From JAZLIC01 sp045617225 (lineage in GTDB: Bacteria; Bacillota; Clostridia; Monoglobales; Monoglobaceae), in contig JAZLIC010000065.1 in the NCBI GenBank assembly GCA_045617225.1, positions 1 to 10,306 on the forward strand: 10,306 nt of DNA, given 5' to 3'. This document shows positions 1 through 6,322 of this stretch, piece by piece. Positions within the stretch are counted from its first letter, which is position 1. The number at the start of each line of letters is the position of its first letter. The notes under the pieces are model-generated. The model had not been told where the DNA came from. It searched no databases and was given only the letters and a program-made list of their open reading frames with translations. The position numbers and the translations under genes are program-made.

Positions 1-475
1 CGTCCTTTTCAAATTTGTCTTCAAGCCAAATGACAAGCTTGTTTATGGGTTGGTATTCAAATACTACCGTACCGCCGCCGTTTTCTTCTATAAATGAAAG
101 ATTTTTAATCTTCTTTTTATCAAAGTTATCTTCAACAAACACAAGACACGCATAGTCAGGTATGTTTTGGACTTCTTCTTTTATCCGCTTGAATTCTTTA
201 CTGTTGGCATTTTGAAAAAAGCCGCTGTTCTGAACGACTATTAGTTTTCTCTCCGACATCTGCGGAAATTGATTTACCGCCTCAAAAACGTCCTCGATAT
301 TTATTCCCTTGCCGCTGAATTTGAAGTAATTAAAAACTTCAAAGCCCTCCGGTACAATCTTGTTTTTTATACTGTTTAGTTTATTCTCCAATAAAAACTT
401 TTCTTCGCCGCAGAAGAAATATACATTTTTAATTTTTCTTGAAGATAAATCCTTATTAAGTTCATCTACCGTCAT
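1..475 (-). CDS. holA: DNA polymerase III delta subunit, N-terminal part (cut by window edge)
   Basis: The delta subunit of the clamp loader opens the beta sliding clamp so it can be placed on primed DNA in the cytoplasm. Only the first 158 codons are in the window; the family is usually about 330-350 residues, so roughly half is missing beyond base 1. The reading frame is open from the ATG at 475-473 to the edge. The N-terminus has the typical delta pattern: a beta strand plus the KNVYFFCGEEKFLLE segment (residues 16-30), then a helix, and later hydrophobic strands around residues 78-82 (LIVVQ) and 109-115 (ACLVFVE). The start is set by a GGAGGAG ribosome binding site 4 nt upstream (480-486), which lies inside the end of the preceding gene. 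The first 14 bases overlap that gene, suggesting translational coupling. In Bacillus holA also sits next to comEC and rpsT, which agrees with this call. Confidence 0.88.
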   Translation of the reverse strand, partial: MTVDELNKDLSSRKIKNVYFFCGEEKFLLENKLNSIKNKIVPEGFEVFNYFKFSGKGINIEDVFEAVNQFPQMSERKLIVVQNSGFFQNANSKEFKRIKEEVQNIPDYACLVFVEDNFDKKKIKNLSFIEENGGGTVVFEYQPINKLVIWLEDKFEKD

Positions 476-1400
476 ATTTCTCCTCCAACTTGCGATTTCG
501 CCCTGTTTTTATCTTTTGTATTCCGTCCTTTGTAACGGTAAAGACAACTGTTCCGTCAAGGTCGGTTCTAAGGGGTGTAATCCCCAATGCTTTCATAATA
601 TTTAAAGTTTTCTTTGTAGGAAGCTCGTATTGATTATTTGCTTCAACGGATATTACGGAGTAATCCGGTGCAACTGCGCTTATAAAGCCAAGGGTGTTTG
701 CCTTTGTGCTTCCGTGATGAGCCGATTTTAAAACATCTGCCTTAATATCCGCATTTTCGGCTAAGTCCTGACTTATCTCCTCGCAACAATCGCCGGTGAA
801 TAGGAAAGATGTTTCACCGTAGCCGGCACGCACAACCAACGAAAGCTCGTTTTCTTCATCGTTTGCAACTCCGTTTGATTTATATGCACTCAGTTGCTCC
901 GGCGTGGGAGAGAGGACCTCTAAGGAAACTTCTCCGAAGTTTAGTTTGTCGCCGGCGGAGAGTGCTTTTATCTCTATATTATTTTGCTTTGCCGCCCTGA
1001 ATATCTTTCCTGCGCCATCATTGTGAGGTGAGTCGTCGTGCAGGTAGAGAGCCTTTATTTTAAATCTGTCGGAACGAAGCACCTCTAAAACACCGCCGTA
1101 GTGGTCATCGTGGCAATGTGTAATTATCAATGCGTCTATGTTATGTATGTTTTTGGATTTTAGATACGGAAGTAAGTCGTACTGTGCATCATCATATTTG
1201 CCGCCGTCAATTAAAATGTTTTGGTGGGTAGGCGTGCTTAAAAGTGCGGCGTCGCCCTGCCCCACATCTATAAACGAAACCTGCATATATCCGCAATCGA
1301 CATATATTATCCTGAGAGAAAGGCAAAGAAGCGCCGAAGCGATAAGGCAGAGTAGGATAAACAGAGCAAAACGCCCATAATTTTTGGTGTTTGTTTTCAT
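462..1400 (-). CDS. Stand-alone ComEC-type metallo-beta-lactamase-fold hydrolase, membrane-anchored
   Basis: This 312-residue protein matches the C-terminal MBL-fold domain of the competence protein ComEC but lacks the large ComEC membrane channel. Residues about 10-33 form one hydrophobic segment, preceded by basic residues, so the catalytic domain is probably outside the cell. The core begins with VSFIDVGQGDA (41-51) and LIDGG (63-67). It continues with the metal-binding HCHDDH (95-100), FTGD (201-204) and SAHHGS (226-231), so the main metal ligands look intact. The MBL domain of full ComEC is proposed to be a nuclease that degrades the non-transforming strand; applying that role here is inference, and another phosphodiester or organic substrate is possible. 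The ATG at 1400 is chosen because AAAGGAG lies 6-7 nt upstream. An in-frame TTG at 1427 would overlap hemW and has no better site. The gene follows hemW by 10 nt and overlaps holA by 14 nt. Confidence 0.8.
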   Translation of the reverse strand: MKTNTKNYGRFALFILLCLIASALLCLSLRIIYVDCGYMQVSFIDVGQGDAALLSTPTHQNILIDGGKYDDAQYDLLPYLKSKNIHNIDALIITHCHDDHYGGVLEVLRSDRFKIKALYLHDDSPHNDGAGKIFRAAKQNNIEIKALSAGDKLNFGEVSLEVLSPTPEQLSAYKSNGVANDEENELSLVVRAGYGETSFLFTGDCCEEISQDLAENADIKADVLKSAHHGSTKANTLGFISAVAPDYSVISVEANNQYELPTKKTLNIMKALGITPLRTDLDGTVVFTVTKDGIQKIKTGRNRKLEEKYDGR

Positions 1401-1410
1401 ATCTGCTCCT

Positions 1411-2529
1411 TTATACAAAATCCGCAAGAATACTGTTGCTTACATAAAGCATATCAGGGTTTATCTTTATCCTGTCATCTTCCCTTATCAGATGTCCGTT
1501 CATTAAATGCTTGCAGATTGTGCCGCCGAAAACCTCGTCTAAGTTTTTTTGGAAGCGTTCCTCAAACTCCGTTTGTGAGATACCGTCGCACATACGAAGT
1601 CCTAAGAACACAAATTCGCTCATTTGGTCAAATTCGGTTAGAGTATAGGCGGTATCAGGTGCCGCACCCACGTCCTTTATGGCACTTATGTATTCGTGCA
1701 GTCCGCAAATGTTTGAATATCGTACACCTTCCATACAGGAATACGCCGCCGCTCCAAAACCTGCAAAGTCATTACATTCCCAATATTTTATATTATGCTG
1801 CGATTTACAGTTGGGTTTTGCAAAGTTTGATATTTCATATCGCTCATAGCCTGCATCTGCGAGCATTTTTACGCATCTGTCATACATATCTCTGTTTGTA
1901 TCATCATCGGGCAGATTTAAGTTCATTGTGTAAAACGGTGTCCCTTCTTCGACTTTAAGAGAGTAGCAGGAAATATGCTCTGCTCCGTAGGATATAGCTT
2001 TGTTTAGGGTATCAATCCACATAGACATACTCTGCCCGGGTAGTCCGAACATAAGGTCGATTGATATGTTGTCAAATCCCGCCTGCCTTGCAGAGTGATA
2101 GCAGGCTTCAAAATCGGCTGTGGAATGTGCACGCCCAAGACGCTTTAAGATATCGTCATCTGTGCTTTGAAGTCCGATGCTGAGGCGGTTTATGCCGCCT
2201 TTTCTGAGAGTTGAAAGTCCGTCAAAATCAATGGTGGCAGGGTTACATTCAATGGTGATTTCCGCATCTTTAAGGACGGAGTATTTTTCGCTTATTGTAT
2301 CAAGTATGCGAAGAATTTGGGCAGGGGGAAGATAGGTAGGCGTTCCGCCGCCTATATAAATCGTATCAACTTTATGTGTAAACCCTGTCAGTTCTATCTC
2401 TTTGCAAAGGCTCTCTATATAATCTTCGGAGTAGCTTATAGAGTTCGGATAGGAACAAAAGTCACAGTAGTTGCACTTTGACTTGCAAAAAGGTATATGA
2501 ACATAAATTCCGATAGTATCTTTTTTCAT
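1411..2529 (-). CDS. hemW: Radical SAM haem chaperone HemW-like protein
   Basis: This 372-residue radical SAM protein belongs to the HemN/HemW (coproporphyrinogen III oxidase-like) family. The cluster-binding motif is C15-x3-C19-x2-C22, directly followed by DFC. The SAM-binding glycine-rich stretch YIGGGTPT is at about residues 58-65, and a further family block reads LSIGLQSTDDDILKRLGR. The short N-terminus before the cysteine motif and the position between lepA and other housekeeping genes favour HemW, a haem-binding chaperone, over true HemN, which oxidises coproporphyrinogen; this choice is by family knowledge and context. The start codon ATG at 2529-2527 follows a weak GGCGG ribosome binding site about 4 nt away, 21 nt after the lepA stop codon. 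lepA-hemW is a conserved Firmicutes pair, so the gene is probably co-transcribed from the lepA promoter. Confidence 0.9.
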   Translation of the reverse strand: MKKDTIGIYVHIPFCKSKCNYCDFCSYPNSISYSEDYIESLCKEIELTGFTHKVDTIYIGGGTPTYLPPAQILRILDTISEKYSVLKDAEITIECNPATIDFDGLSTLRKGGINRLSIGLQSTDDDILKRLGRAHSTADFEACYHSARQAGFDNISIDLMFGLPGQSMSMWIDTLNKAISYGAEHISCYSLKVEEGTPFYTMNLNLPDDDTNRDMYDRCVKMLADAGYERYEISNFAKPNCKSQHNIKYWECNDFAGFGAAAYSCMEGVRYSNICGLHEYISAIKDVGAAPDTAYTLTEFDQMSEFVFLGLRMCDGISQTEFEERFQKNLDEVFGGTICKHLMNGHLIREDDRIKINPDMLYVSNSILADFV

Positions 2530-2550
2530 AATCCGCCTACCATAAAATAA

Positions 2551-4356
2551 TTAGTCTAATTTCAAAACCGACATAAACGCTTCTTGCGGCACTTCTACAC
2601 TGCCGACCTGACGCATACGCTTTTTACCTTCCTTTTGCTTTTCAAGGAGCTTTTTCTTACGGGTAATATCGCCGCCATAGCACTTGGCAAGTACGTCCTT
2701 GCGCATAGCCTTTACAGTTTCACGGGCAATAATCTTGCCGCCGATTGCCGCCTGAATAGGCACTTCAAATAACTGCCTCGGTATAGCCTCTTTAAGTTTT
2801 TCCGCAATGCGTCTGCCTCTGCCGTATGCACGCTCTTTATGAACAATAAAGGAAAGTGCATCAACCATTTCGCCGTTTAAAAGCATATCGAGCTTTACCA
2901 ATTCCGAACGTTCAAATCGCTCAAACTCATAGTCGAATGAGGCATATCCCCTTGTGCGTGATTTCAGGGCATCAAAGAAGTCGTATATTATCTCATTAAG
3001 CGGAAGATGATAAGTAAGCTGTGTACGTGTGTCGTCCAAATATTCCATACCTATGTATGCTCCGCGCCTGTCCTGACATAATTCCATAATACTTCCCACA
3101 TATTCCTTAGGTGTAAGAATGGTAGCCTTTACTATCGGCTCCTCCATATAATCTATCTCCGATACCTCAGGCATATTTGTGGGGTTATCTATTGCAAGGG
3201 TAGTACCGTCCGTTTTGATAACATTGTATTCAACAGATGGGGCGGTGGTAACTAAGTCTAAGTTATATTCACGCTCCAAACGTTCTTGGATAATCTCCAT
3301 ATGCAAAAGCCCCAAAAAACCGCACCTGAATCCAAAGCCGAGCGCCACAGAGGTTTCGGCTTCAAAGTTAAGAGCCGCATCGTTGAGTTGAAGCTTTTCA
3401 AGTGCTTCACGCAGGTCATCATATCTTGAACCGTCGGCAGGATAAATGCCGCAGTACACCATTGACTTTACTTCCTTATATCCGGGAAGCGGTGCGGAGG
3501 CGCCGTGTTCAACGGTAGTAACGGTATCGCCTACATGAACATCACGCACGTTTTTGATGCTTGCGGCAATAAAGCCTACATCACCGGAGCGTATTTCGTC
3601 GGCGGTCAAAAGACCGTTCGGGTGCAGATAGCCTACCTCAACAACCTCAAAGGTACTGCCTGTCGCCATCATTTTTATTTCCTGACCGGCACGCAGAACG
3701 CCGTCTTTTATGCGCACATAGACAATAACGCCCTTATATGGGTCATAGTAAGAGTCAAATATAAGTGCTTTAAGAGGTGCGTCCTCATCGCCGTCGGGAG
3801 GGGGTATCTGTGCTACAATCTGTTCCAGAACATCGCCGATGTTTATACCGTTTTTAGCGGAGATAAGCGGTGCTTCGGAGCAGTCAATACCGATTACATC
3901 TTCGATTTCCTTTTTCACCTCATCGGGCCGTGCGCTCGGGAGGTCGATTTTATTTATAACAGGCACAAGCTCTAAGTCGTGCTCTAATGCAAGATAGGTA
4001 TTTGCAAGGGTTTGCGCTTCAATGCCCTGCGCGGCATCTACCACTAAAATCGCCCCTTCACAAGCCGCAAGAGAACGGGAAACCTCGTAGTTAAAGTCAA
4101 CATGTCCGGGTGTGTCGATAAGGTTAAGAGTGTATTCAACGCCGTCCTTTGCTTTGTATAAAAGCTTTACCGCACGTGCTTTGATTGTGATACCGCGTTC
4201 ACGCTCCAAATCCATATTATCAAGGATTTGCTCCTGCATTTCGCGTTGTGTTAAAGCACCTGTTTCTTCAAGCAATCTGTCTGCTAAGGTGCTTTTGCCG
4301 TGGTCTATATGGGCAATGATTGAAAAGTTTCTTATTTTATCCTGTCTGTTTGACAT
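2551..4356 (-). CDS. lepA: Elongation factor 4 (LepA), ribosome-associated GTPase
   Basis: LepA is a translational GTPase related to EF-G that acts on the ribosome in initiation, ribosome biogenesis or back-translocation, depending on the study. At 601 residues it has the normal family length. The GTPase motifs are all visible: AHIDHGKST (15-23, P-loop), RGITIKA (54-60, switch I), DTPGH (81-85), NKID (135-138) and a SAKNG element near 166-170. The LepA-specific C-terminal end is also present (KKLLEKQKEGKKRMRQVG and the closing SVLKLD). The start ATG follows GGAGG with a 7-nt spacer (4364-4368). A promoter lies just upstream in the gap after gpr, so it can be read separately from the sporulation gene. 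No truncation or odd residue was seen. Confidence 0.97.
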   Translation of the reverse strand: MSNRQDKIRNFSIIAHIDHGKSTLADRLLEETGALTQREMQEQILDNMDLERERGITIKARAVKLLYKAKDGVEYTLNLIDTPGHVDFNYEVSRSLAACEGAILVVDAAQGIEAQTLANTYLALEHDLELVPVINKIDLPSARPDEVKKEIEDVIGIDCSEAPLISAKNGINIGDVLEQIVAQIPPPDGDEDAPLKALIFDSYYDPYKGVIVYVRIKDGVLRAGQEIKMMATGSTFEVVEVGYLHPNGLLTADEIRSGDVGFIAASIKNVRDVHVGDTVTTVEHGASAPLPGYKEVKSMVYCGIYPADGSRYDDLREALEKLQLNDAALNFEAETSVALGFGFRCGFLGLLHMEIIQERLEREYNLDLVTTAPSVEYNVIKTDGTTLAIDNPTNMPEVSEIDYMEEPIVKATILTPKEYVGSIMELCQDRRGAYIGMEYLDDTRTQLTYHLPLNEIIYDFFDALKSRTRGYASFDYEFERFERSELVKLDMLLNGEMVDALSFIVHKERAYGRGRRIAEKLKEAIPRQLFEVPIQAAIGGKIIARETVKAMRKDVLAKCYGGDITRKKKLLEKQKEGKKRMRQVGSVEVPQEAFMSVLKLD

Positions 4357-4389
4357 ATTTTATCCTCCGAATCCTGCATAGCTAATATA

Positions 4390-4418
4390 ATTTTACCATA
4401 AATACCGAAAGATTTCAA
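4390..4418 (-). promoter_or_regulatory. Predicted vegetative-type promoter of the lepA-hemW-MBL-holA unit
   Basis: On the minus strand, TTGAAA (4418-4413) is separated by exactly 17 nt from TAAAAT (4395-4390). A TG one base upstream of the -10 gives an extended -10 (TGGTAAAAT). Transcription would start near 4383, about 27 nt before the lepA start codon. It lies fully within the 70-nt gap between gpr and lepA. The call rests on matches to the sigma-A consensus alone. Confidence 0.6.
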
Positions 4419-4426
4419 CTGTAATT

Positions 4427-5350
4427 TTAAATGCTGTGCAGAGATAGATTTATGCCCCTTGCCATAATTTCGGACAGGTCATCAATGATGGTATCAACGT
4501 CTTTCGGAGCGACAATAAAATCGCCAAATCGTGAGTTTATTGATTGATTTGCAGAGGAGCGGGAGAAGGCGTGCGGTACATCTTTAATATCAAAATCCGT
4601 TTTAAGCATATCAATGGTATCACTTGCAATGGTAGATGCGGAAACAACGGTTGGCACGCCGATTGCGATTACCGGCACGCCTATTGTCTTTTCGGATAAG
4701 GAAAAGCGTTTGTTGCCCACGCCCTCACCCGGGGTTATTCCTGTGCTTGCAAGCTGAACGGTGGTATTTATACGCTCCATCTTTTTAGAGCATAGTGCGT
4801 CAATGGCGATTACAAGCTTGGGCTTTACTTTATCTACAATACCACGGACAATCTCTGCGGTTTCAATCCCTGTTATTCCAAGCACTCCGGGCGATATGCC
4901 GCATACGGGACGGATATCTTCATCAATATGTTCCGGGATATATTTTGTTAAATGGCGAGTGATTGCGATAGAGCTTATTACCTTCGGCCCCAATGCGTCG
5001 GCGGTTATATTCCAATTTCCAAGTCCTACTACCAAGACGGTATCTTTGATGTCAGTCAGGATTTTTTCGGTCATAGAGCTTAACTCGTCGGAGAAAACTT
5101 TGCAAAGCTTTTCGTAAAGTTCCTTGTCGTCATAGTAACGATTTGGCATCTCGATACTGATATAAGTGCCTATATCCTTGCCTAAATTATCCGCGCCTGT
5201 TTGGTTTAAGATTTTAACTCGTGTAATGCTTATATAACCGTCAATTTCTTCGGTTTCTGCTTCCACTCCGGGTATGGCGTCGGTGCTTTCTGCATTTTCC
5301 GAATACATCTCTTTTGCTTCTATTGCAAGGTCACAACTTATATTTTTCAT
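4427..5350 (-). CDS. gpr: Germination protease GPR (spore protease, family A25)
   Basis: GPR degrades the small acid-soluble DNA-binding proteins of spores during germination; it is made in the forespore as an inactive zymogen. The 307-residue protein shows the GPR core: VVGLGNWNITADALGP (about 107-122), PGVLGITGIET (154-164), IAIDAL (181-186), GVGNKR (210-215) and PVIAIGVPTVV (226-236). Asp118 and Asp184 are spaced 66 residues apart, as are the catalytic Asp127 and Asp193 of Bacillus megaterium GPR. It is shorter than the roughly 370-residue Bacillus form, both in the region before the C-terminal IVAPKDVD block and at the N-terminus. There only five residues precede CDLAIEAKE, the counterpart of TDLAVEAK. 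The ATG is well supported by TAGGAGG with a 6-nt spacer (5357-5363). A forespore sigma-G promoter is expected, but I could not identify a convincing one upstream. spoIIP, often downstream, is absent. Confidence 0.95.
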   Translation of the reverse strand: MKNISCDLAIEAKEMYSENAESTDAIPGVEAETEEIDGYISITRVKILNQTGADNLGKDIGTYISIEMPNRYYDDKELYEKLCKVFSDELSSMTEKILTDIKDTVLVVGLGNWNITADALGPKVISSIAITRHLTKYIPEHIDEDIRPVCGISPGVLGITGIETAEIVRGIVDKVKPKLVIAIDALCSKKMERINTTVQLASTGITPGEGVGNKRFSLSEKTIGVPVIAIGVPTVVSASTIASDTIDMLKTDFDIKDVPHAFSRSSANQSINSRFGDFIVAPKDVDTIIDDLSEIMARGINLSLHSI

Positions 5351-5418
5351 TGGAAACCTCCTAAAATTTATTAAAATTTATGATATTTTCCGCAACTTTT
5401 AATAAAAATATGTAGATG

Positions 5419-5437
5419 AAAAATTTTTTAAAAAAAA
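5419..5437 (+). promoter_or_regulatory. A/T-tract, possible UP element for rpsT
   Basis: A run of five A, six T and eight A ends 3 nt before the -35 box of the rpsT promoter. Such tracts commonly act as UP elements contacting the RNA polymerase alpha subunits, which fits a strongly expressed ribosomal protein gene. The functional role is inferred from position and composition only. Confidence 0.4.
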
Positions 5438-5440
5438 CAC

Positions 5441-5469
5441 TTGCATTTTTGTAACGCTCGTGGTATAAT
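5441..5469 (+). promoter_or_regulatory. Promoter of rpsT
   Basis: TTGCAT (5441-5446) and a perfect TATAAT (5464-5469) are separated by 17 nt. TG at 5461-5462 forms an extended -10 (TGGTATAAT). The expected start near 5476 leaves a leader of about 40 nt before the rpsT start codon, with no obvious attenuator structure in it. This is the clearest promoter in the window. Confidence 0.8.
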
Positions 5470-5514
5470 TCTTCTTACTGATGTAAAATTCGATTATTGT
5501 TTGGAGGTGAAATT

Positions 5515-5775
5515 ATGCCTAATATTAAATCTGCAAAAAAGAGAGTTAAGGTTATCGCAAAGAAGACTCTTCAAAATCAGATGATTAAGTCCAGACTTAA
5601 GACTGCTGTCAAAAAGTTTGAGGCTTCACTTAAAGATGGACAGGCAGCTGCTTCCGATGCTTATAAAAATGTTATTAAGTTGACAGACCAGGCAGTAGCA
5701 AAGGGTATTATGCACAAAAATACCGCTGCTCGCAGAAAGAGCCGTTATGCAGCAATGTTTAACAAGACTGCTTAG
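5515..5775 (+). CDS. rpsT: 30S ribosomal protein S20
   Basis: S20 is a primary 16S rRNA-binding protein of the small ribosomal subunit. The 86-residue product is strongly basic and begins with the diagnostic MPNIKSAKKRVKV. It continues with helical repeats and the conserved GIMHKNTAARRKSRYA segment near residues 65-80, so it is full length. The ATG at 5515 is chosen because it gives the family N-terminus and follows GGAGGTGA (5503-5510) with a 4-nt gap. An in-frame TTG at 5497 lies upstream of this site and can be excluded. It is the only plus-strand gene, divergent from gpr and convergent with def. It is monocistronic, between its own promoter and a terminator hairpin. rpsT beside gpr is the usual Firmicutes arrangement. 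Confidence 0.97.
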   Translation: MPNIKSAKKRVKVIAKKTLQNQMIKSRLKTAVKKFEASLKDGQAAASDAYKNVIKLTDQAVAKGIMHKNTAARRKSRYAAMFNKTA

Positions 5776-5808
5776 TTGTGTCAGAATAAAAGGTAAAATT
5801 TCTAAAAC

Positions 5809-5840
5809 AAAAGAGATTTGCGTACTGCAAATCTCTTTTT
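5809..5840. terminator. Bidirectional intrinsic terminator shared by rpsT and def
   Basis: AGAGATTTGC (5812-5821) and GCAAATCTCT (5827-5836) form a perfect 10-bp stem with a 5-nt loop. Flanking A and T bases extend it to 13 bp. A T-run follows on the plus strand (CTTTTTATT), and TTTTGTTTTAG follows on the minus strand. It lies 34 nt after the rpsT stop and just after the def stop, so it can end transcription from both sides. Confidence 0.88.
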
Positions 5841-5847
5841 ATTATCT

Positions 5848-6309
5848 TTAATTGTTATCATCATCGAGCCATTCATCTACAAGCGACATAAACATCTTGC
5901 CGTGCAGATGGTCGATTTCGTGACAGAAGGCACGGGCTAAAAGCTCGGTGCCTGTGATTTCACGCACATTACCTTCTCTATCCATAGCGCGAACGGTAAC
6001 AACATTCGGCCGTGTAACATATCCGTACTTGCCCGGATAGCTAAGGCACCCTTCTTCGCCCCGTTGACTGCCTTCGGCTTTAATTATTTCCGGATTGATA
6101 AGCTCATATAACTCATCGTCAACCTCAACGATGGCTATTTGCTTTAAAACACCTACCTGTGGCGCCGCAAGACCTGCACCGTTGGCTTCGTGAAGTGTTT
6201 CAATCATATCATCTAAAAGTGTAATAATTTTATCGTTTATTTCCTTTACCGGCTTGCACTCTTTTTTCAGTATATCGTCGCCGACTTTTACTATGTTTCT
6301 TATTGCCAT
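5848..6309 (-). CDS. def: Peptide deformylase
   Basis: Peptide deformylase removes the formyl group from the N-terminal methionine of new proteins at the ribosome, using a bound metal ion (usually iron). The 153-residue protein carries all three family motifs: GAGLAAPQVG (44-53), EEGCLS (85-90, metal ligand Cys88) and HEIDH (130-134, two His ligands and the catalytic Glu131). The length and the short acidic end fit the type 1 group. The ATG at 6309 follows AAAGGAG (6318-6324) with 8 nt between. That ribosome binding site overlaps the priA stop codon, so translation is probably coupled to priA. In many Firmicutes fmt follows def; here def is last before the terminator and fmt is not in the window. 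Confidence 0.97.
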   Translation of the reverse strand: MAIRNIVKVGDDILKKECKPVKEINDKIITLLDDMIETLHEANGAGLAAPQVGVLKQIAIVEVDDELYELINPEIIKAEGSQRGEEGCLSYPGKYGYVTRPNVVTVRAMDREGNVREITGTELLARAFCHEIDHLHGKMFMSLVDEWLDDDNN

Positions 6310-6322
6310 TTTTATCGCTCCT

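Noticed and set aside
1401..1427. TTG start of the MBL protein overlapping hemW
   Set aside because: AAAGGAG sits within this extension and serves the ATG at 1400.
3505..3975. 156-residue plus-strand reading frame opposite lepA
   Set aside because: It is a shadow of the conserved lepA reading frame, with no ribosome binding site and no recognisable protein features. The same applies to the frame at 1518-1958 opposite hemW.
5419..5437. A/T palindrome as a terminator
   Set aside because: It has no GC stem, and it lies just before the rpsT -35 box; an UP element is more likely.
5351..5440. Sigma-G promoter for gpr
   Set aside because: One is expected from the biology, but no pair of boxes resembling the sigma-G consensus at a correct distance was convincing in this AT-rich stretch.
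5497..5514. In-frame TTG start adding six residues to S20
   Set aside because: It lies upstream of the GGAGGTGA ribosome binding site, and the family begins MPNIKSAKKR at 5515.
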